From: Roseiarcus sp.
GTDB lineage: Bacteria; Pseudomonadota; Alphaproteobacteria; Rhizobiales; Beijerinckiaceae
Reading direction: 5' to 3'
Length of the DNA stretch: 9,893 nt
Assembly (NCBI GenBank): GCA_030153205.1
Contig: JASLHV010000343.1
Coordinates: 1-9,893, forward strand
Shown here: piece by piece, positions 6,591 to 9,893 of the stretch
How positions within the stretch are numbered: the stretch's first letter is position 1
Layout: every line of letters begins with the position of its first letter
Notes under the pieces: model-generated
What the model saw: the letters and a program-made list of their open reading frames with translations, nothing else
What the model was told of the DNA's origin: nothing
Databases searched by the model: none
Made by a program: the position numbers and the translations under genes

Positions 6591-8714
6591 ATGGATAGAC
6601 GAAATGAGAGCGATCCGTCGCTTGTCGAGGCCGCGCCGTTTGAGCTGCGCGTCCTTGGTCAACTCGAATTGGTACATGTCCAATCCGGCGAGTTGATCCC
6701 ACTGCCGGCTGCTAAAATGCGGGCGCTGGTCGCTTACCTCGCGGCTGCGCCTCGCCTTACCGCCGAGCGCCGACAAATTGCGGGGCTGCTTTGGGCGAGC
6801 AGCGGCGAGCGTCAGGCCCGGCAGAGCATGCGTCAGTTGCTCAGCAACTTCAGACGCGACATCGATCCGCGCGCCTCGGCAATTCTCGCTTTCGACGAGA
6901 CAAGCGTGAGCCTCAATAGTTCGATGGTCGTCATTGACCGGACGATTCTTCTCGAGGCGCGTGGCGAGGCCGATTTGTCCAAACTCGCGCGGGCGGCTGA
7001 CCTCTATCGCAACGACTTTGGGCTGGCGTTAGAGATCGGCGAAAATGATTTCGACGCCTGGCTGCACAGCGAACAAATGCGATCGCGAGAGGTGGCGGTT
7101 ACAATATTAGACAGCCTCATCCGCGCGTTGATCGCTCTTGGAAGACATGACGAGGCCCTGAAGCGCGCCAATCGGCTCGCCGAGATCGAGCCGTTGCGCG
7201 AGGAAACCCATCGGTTGGCGATCTCGCAGGAGGCGATCGTCTCAGGCCGGGCCTCGGCCATGCAACGCTACGAGACTTTTCGCGTGCTGCTCAGAGATGA
7301 ACTCGGCGTCCGGCCCGAGGCCGCCACCCTTCATCTGTTAGAGGAATTACGCCAACAACAGCCCGCTCTCACCCAACCTATCGCGACAATCGGTGATCCG
7401 AGCAAAACCGGCGGCGACGCGGCTTCGCCAGCGCTTAAGAGTCACGGCGGGAGAAGGACGTGGCACCGACCCGCACTCGCCGCCAGCCTCGCCGCCTTCC
7501 TGTTGCTCGGCGTCGTCGTTCTGTGGCGTCTTTCTTCCTCGCCGATCGCGCAGACGAGTGAGTCCGACGGCCGCGCCGCTGTCGCCATTCTCCCATTCGA
7601 CTTTGACGCCCACTTGGACGCCCTTCGCGCCCAAGGCCGCGCCTATGAGAGCGAGGCCAAGCTCGCCTTCGCGCGCAATCGCCTTTTATCGGTTGTCGAA
7701 TCGCCGGAGAATCGAGCCGCGCGAGGCCCAATCGCCCGTTACATCGTCAAAACCAGCGTGGCGGAAACAGCCGACGGCGCGCGAGCCGAAGTGAGCCTAT
7801 TCGACTCGGCGACCGGCGCCCGCATCTTCGCGACGCCGATGCCGATGTCCGGCGATAAAACCGCTTTCGCTTCGGAGCTCTATGAGCTCGTCTATCCTGC
7901 GCTCGTGCTCGATCGGGCGGATAAGCTTTCAGTCCACGATCCAAATTCGAACGCGGCTCTGCTTTGGCGGGCCGAGGCGGAGCAGACCAAACGAGACGCC
8001 CGCATCGTCGATCCGCCGGAATTCGCCTTGTTCGAAACCGTTCTCGCCCGGAATCCTGATCAAATCGACGCGCTGTTGGGGCTCGCGGACGGCCTCATTC
8101 AGAGAGCGGCCCGCGATCTCAGCAAAGGCGTGAGTCGAACGGACGATATGACACGTGCGGCGTCTCTGCTGGAGCGTGCCAAGTCGCAAGCGCCCAATCT
8201 TGCAAAAGTCGCTTTCCTCGAAGGCATGCTCGCCAAGCTGCAAAGCAATTTTGCAGCGGCTTACGAGAGCTTCGAGATCGCCGCAAAGCGCGACCCCAGC
8301 GATTTGACCCCCACCATCCAGGCCGCTCACGTGAGGATGTTTCTTGGCGAGTTCGAAGAGGCCTATGCGCGAATAGAGGCGATCCCGGATATACCTTCCG
8401 AATCTGCCTTTATTTCCGGCGAGATGGCCCTTATGGCGGGACATTCGGACCTCGCTCTGGCCTATTACGACCAGGCGATCTCCGCGAGCCCGAATATCCC
8501 GAGGAACTATGCTTGGCGCGCCGTGGCCCTTTGGCGAGTAGGTCGAAAGACGGAGGCGCATGAGAACGCGCTGAAGTCGCAGAATATGACTCCGCCCTAC
8601 CTGACTTCATGGATGGCGCATCGCGGACAATTTGCCGACAAGCGCTACCGAGACGCGCGCGACGCTTGCGTGGCGATCTTTACGGAAGCGCTGACATATG
8701 CGTCAACGAATTGA
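6591..8714 (+). CDS. Membrane-anchored SARP/BTAD-type transcriptional regulator with TPR-like C-terminus
   Basis: This 707-residue protein has the domain order winged helix - BTAD - membrane segment - sensor-like region. Residues 17-110 form an OmpR/SARP-like DNA-binding domain (FELRVLGQLELV, KMRALVAYLAA, RQIAGLLWASSGERQARQSMRQLLSNFRRDID). Residues 113-255 form the BTAD helical repeats (YRNDFGLALEIGENDFDAWL, YETFRVLLRDELGVRPEAATLHLLEEL). After a linker, residues 294-313 are a single hydrophobic span flanked by Arg/Trp, predicted to put the N-terminus in the cytoplasm and the rest in the periplasm. Residues 328-440 resemble the TolB-N-like module seen next to TPRs in other regulators (AVAILPFDFD, SLFDSATGARIFATPM). 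Residues 450-665 are TPR-like helix pairs (NFAAAYESFEIAAKRDPSD, GHSDLALAYYDQAISASPN). The ATG at 6591 has only a weak ribosome site. The ligand and targets are unknown; the next gene, an outer-membrane barrel, is a candidate target. Confidence 0.85.
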   Translation: MDRRNESDPSLVEAAPFELRVLGQLELVHVQSGELIPLPAAKMRALVAYLAAAPRLTAERRQIAGLLWASSGERQARQSMRQLLSNFRRDIDPRASAILAFDETSVSLNSSMVVIDRTILLEARGEADLSKLARAADLYRNDFGLALEIGENDFDAWLHSEQMRSREVAVTILDSLIRALIALGRHDEALKRANRLAEIEPLREETHRLAISQEAIVSGRASAMQRYETFRVLLRDELGVRPEAATLHLLEELRQQQPALTQPIATIGDPSKTGGDAASPALKSHGGRRTWHRPALAASLAAFLLLGVVVLWRLSSSPIAQTSESDGRAAVAILPFDFDAHLDALRAQGRAYESEAKLAFARNRLLSVVESPENRAARGPIARYIVKTSVAETADGARAEVSLFDSATGARIFATPMPMSGDKTAFASELYELVYPALVLDRADKLSVHDPNSNAALLWRAEAEQTKRDARIVDPPEFALFETVLARNPDQIDALLGLADGLIQRAARDLSKGVSRTDDMTRAASLLERAKSQAPNLAKVAFLEGMLAKLQSNFAAAYESFEIAAKRDPSDLTPTIQAAHVRMFLGEFEEAYARIEAIPDIPSESAFISGEMALMAGHSDLALAYYDQAISASPNIPRNYAWRAVALWRVGRKTEAHENALKSQNMTPPYLTSWMAHRGQFADKRYRDARDACVAIFTEALTYASTN
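7470..7529 (+). other. Codons for the single membrane span of the regulator
   Basis: These codons encode residues 294-313 (PALAASLAAFLLLGVVVLWR), uninterrupted hydrophobic residues preceded by RRTWHR, a positive patch that would stay in the cytoplasm. The position between the BTAD domain and the TolB-N-like region splits the protein into a DNA-binding half and an exported half. Confidence 0.75.
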
Positions 8715-8740
8715 ATTTCATCGCTTTTTTCTATCCTTCC

Positions 8741-8773
8741 GTATTGACCTTCAATTGACGCTCTTTTGACGCC
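8741..8773 (+). promoter_or_regulatory. Three 11-bp-phased TTGAC direct repeats (candidate activator site)
   Basis: TTGAC begins at 8744, 8755 and 8766, an exact 11-bp period. The second and third copies share TTGACGC, and the first is TTGACCT. Direct repeats on one helical face at 11-bp steps are the known target geometry of SARP winged-helix domains and of OmpR/PhoB-type regulators. The array lies 27 bases after the SARP-like gene and about 140 bases before the outer-membrane protein start. A degenerate TTGAA at 8711 falls in the same phase (33 bp upstream). It may control the barrel gene; the binding protein is inferred, not shown. Confidence 0.5.
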
Positions 8774-8909
8774 GGCCTCACGACGGCGGTGATTTTTCTC
8801 AAATTGCGCCAGCCGGATCTTTTCGGCGAAGCGGCGAAACGCATGCCTCCCACGGCAATACGAATTCGATTGCTCGGCGTGGACGTCAAAAACAGGGACT
8901 GGGATAAAT

Positions 8910-9644
8910 ATGATGAAAATTGCAGTCGGGGCGTTTGCTGTTTCAACCGCGCTTGCGCTCTCGGCCGCCGCTTCCGCGGCCGATCTGCCGACAATGAAGC
9001 CCGCACCCGCAGCGCCAATGGCAGGGCTTTACGACTGGTCTGGCTTCTATGTCGGTGGTTACGCTGGCGGGTCGTTCGGAACGACGTCCTTTTCCGACCT
9101 CAGCTTCCGGAGTTTCCATGGGACCGGCGACCTCTCGCCGTCCAGCTTCACCGGGGGTCTCTTCAACGGCTACAATATGCAGTTCAATTCGTTTGTCGCC
9201 GGCGCCGAAATCGAATTCGGCTATGACGGGCGCCATGGTTCAGGCTCATACGTCTCAGTCGCGGCGGTCAATCCGACCCGCGACGACAGCGTCGCTGGAT
9301 CCTATATTGGCCGTCTTCGCGGGCGCGCCGGCTACGCTTTTGACAACTTTTTAATTTACGCCGCGGGCGGGTTGTCGCTCGGCGATCTCCAGGCGAAATT
9401 CACCAATCCCAACAACGGATATAATCAATCGATCGCGCAGACTTTAACTGGCTATAACGTCGGCGGCGGCGTCGAATACGCCTTCAGCCGAAATTGGATC
9501 GCCCGGGTCGAATATGTCTACGACGGCTTCAGCCCGACGACTTACAAGTTCAACATCACGCCGCCGAGCGGCTCTCTCTTCGACACTCAAAAAATTACCT
9601 TGAACGAAAATACTGTGCGCGCCGGCGTCGAGTATAAGTTCTGA
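8910..9644 (+). CDS. Outer-membrane beta-barrel protein, Omp25/RopB (Omp31-like) family
   Basis: The 244-residue protein begins MMKIAVGAFAVSTALALSAA, a standard Sec signal peptide, with likely cleavage after ASA (A23) giving a mature start ADLP. The linker TMKPAPAAPMAG is followed by DWSGFYVGGYAGGSFG (42-57), the hallmark first strand of this small alphaproteobacterial porin-like family. Later alternating strands include FVAGAEIEFGYDG (95-107), YIGRLRGRAGYAFDNFLIYAAGGLSLGD (132-159), GYNVGGGVEYAFSRNWIARVEYVYD (181-205) and the terminal VRAGVEYKF, whose final Phe is the outer-membrane insertion signal. An eight-strand barrel is expected. Members stabilise the envelope and are often abundant surface proteins. 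Two ATGs are adjacent at 8910 and 8913; GGGA at 8901-8904 favours the first. It has a 195-base upstream region with phased TTGAC repeats and its own terminator, so it is probably regulated on its own. Confidence 0.92.
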   Translation: MMKIAVGAFAVSTALALSAAASAADLPTMKPAPAAPMAGLYDWSGFYVGGYAGGSFGTTSFSDLSFRSFHGTGDLSPSSFTGGLFNGYNMQFNSFVAGAEIEFGYDGRHGSGSYVSVAAVNPTRDDSVAGSYIGRLRGRAGYAFDNFLIYAAGGLSLGDLQAKFTNPNNGYNQSIAQTLTGYNVGGGVEYAFSRNWIARVEYVYDGFSPTTYKFNITPPSGSLFDTQKITLNENTVRAGVEYKF

Positions 9645-9676
9645 CGGCGTCTTTTTCTAATCGGTCTGCTCTTTGC

Positions 9677-9707
9677 GAAAGGCCGCTTCCAGCGGCCTTT
9701 CTTGTCT
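9677..9707 (+). terminator. Intrinsic terminator after the outer-membrane protein gene
   Basis: GAAAGGCCGC (9677-9686) and GCGGCCTTTC (9692-9701) form a perfect 10-bp stem with the 5-base loop TTCCA, followed by TTGTCT. It starts 33 bases after the stop codon. It lies between convergent genes and may also stop transcripts arriving from rho, although the minus side lacks a clear T-run. Confidence 0.85.
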
Positions 9708-9753
9708 CGGCTGATACAGAAATTCTGCTCCCGGAAGGAGCGGCGGCGATTCA

Positions 9754-9893
9754 CTATGTATTCATCGACTCGAAGAACCCCGCGTTGCTCTTCGTCTCGC
9801 GCAATTTGCCGATGAGGAATTCGATCGCATCGACCGTGCCCATCGGATTGAGGATGCGGCGGAGCACGTACATCTTCTTGAGGATGTCGGCCG
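9754..9893 (-). CDS. rho: Transcription termination factor Rho, C-terminal end (partial)
   Basis: The minus strand is open from the right edge to a TAG at 9754-9756 and encodes the last 45 residues of a protein ending KKMYVLRRILNPMGTVDA, IEFLIGKLRETKSN and AGFFESMNT. This matches the strongly conserved C-terminus of Rho, the hexameric RNA helicase that ends transcription of untranslated RNA (compare the family pattern RR-L-PMG-AIEFL--KL--TK-N--FF). Only the final part of the ATPase domain is in view; the start and the catalytic motifs lie outside the window. It is convergent with the outer-membrane protein gene. Confidence 0.88.
   Translation of the reverse strand, partial: ADILKKMYVLRRILNPMGTVDAIEFLIGKLRETKSNAGFFESMNT

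Noticed and set aside
7929..8561. Minus-strand open frame of 210 codons within the regulator gene
   Set aside because: It is antisense to the TPR-like region of the regulator and shows no protein family pattern.
8770..8797. CGCCG/CGGCG hairpin followed by TTTTT as a terminator of the regulator gene
   Set aside because: The stem is only 5 bp with a 9-base loop, and the T-run starts three bases after the stem. It overlaps the third TTGAC repeat. Possible, but too weak to list as a terminator.
8731..9018. Minus-strand open frame of 95 codons covering the omp upstream region
   Set aside because: It overlaps the omp signal-peptide codons in antisense, has no ribosome site and has an unstructured Arg-rich translation.

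Overview
The window looks like chromosomal DNA from a GC-rich alphaproteobacterium, probably of the order Hyphomicrobiales (Rhizobiales). This is inferred from three things: an Omp25/RopB-type outer-membrane barrel, a chorismate mutase - hisC - tyrA - ChaC-type gene cluster, and the style of the GC-rich intergenic repeats. The genus cannot be fixed from the sequence alone.

Layout. Bases 1-1122 hold two unrecognised plus-strand genes: a 145-residue protein running to the left edge, and a TTG-started protein with one membrane segment. A 13-bp inverted repeat lies between them. Bases 1165-4923 are a tight minus-strand operon read right to left: chorismate mutase with an unassigned C-terminal domain, HisC-type aminotransferase, prephenate/arogenate dehydrogenase, and a ChaC-type gamma-glutamylcyclotransferase. 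The first three fit the chorismate to tyrosine route. The open frame of the last runs through a palindromic intergenic repeat before the recognisable enzyme begins. Bases 5021-5647 hold a FitAB/VapBC-type toxin-antitoxin locus: promoter, palindromic operator and antitoxin look intact, but the PIN-domain toxin has lost its middle and is frameshifted. Divergent to it is apt (5732-6280), for adenine salvage.

Bases 6281-6590 are non-coding and contain a good promoter candidate for the 707-residue regulator that follows (6591-8714). That protein has an OmpR-like winged helix and a BTAD domain as in SARP regulators, then one membrane segment, a TolB-N-like region and TPR-like helices. Between it and a beta-barrel outer-membrane protein gene (8910-9644) are three copies of TTGAC spaced exactly 11 bp apart. 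This is the geometry expected of sites bound by SARP or OmpR/PhoB winged-helix proteins. A strong intrinsic terminator follows the barrel gene. The window ends in the C-terminal 45 codons of rho on the minus strand.

The most interesting candidate system is the membrane-anchored SARP-like regulator, the helically phased TTGAC repeats and the outer-membrane protein gene: a possible ToxR-like envelope-sensing circuit built from SARP parts. This is a hypothesis from architecture and position. The broken toxin with an intact, still-regulated antitoxin, and the repeat fused into the ChaC reading frame, are the next most notable observations.
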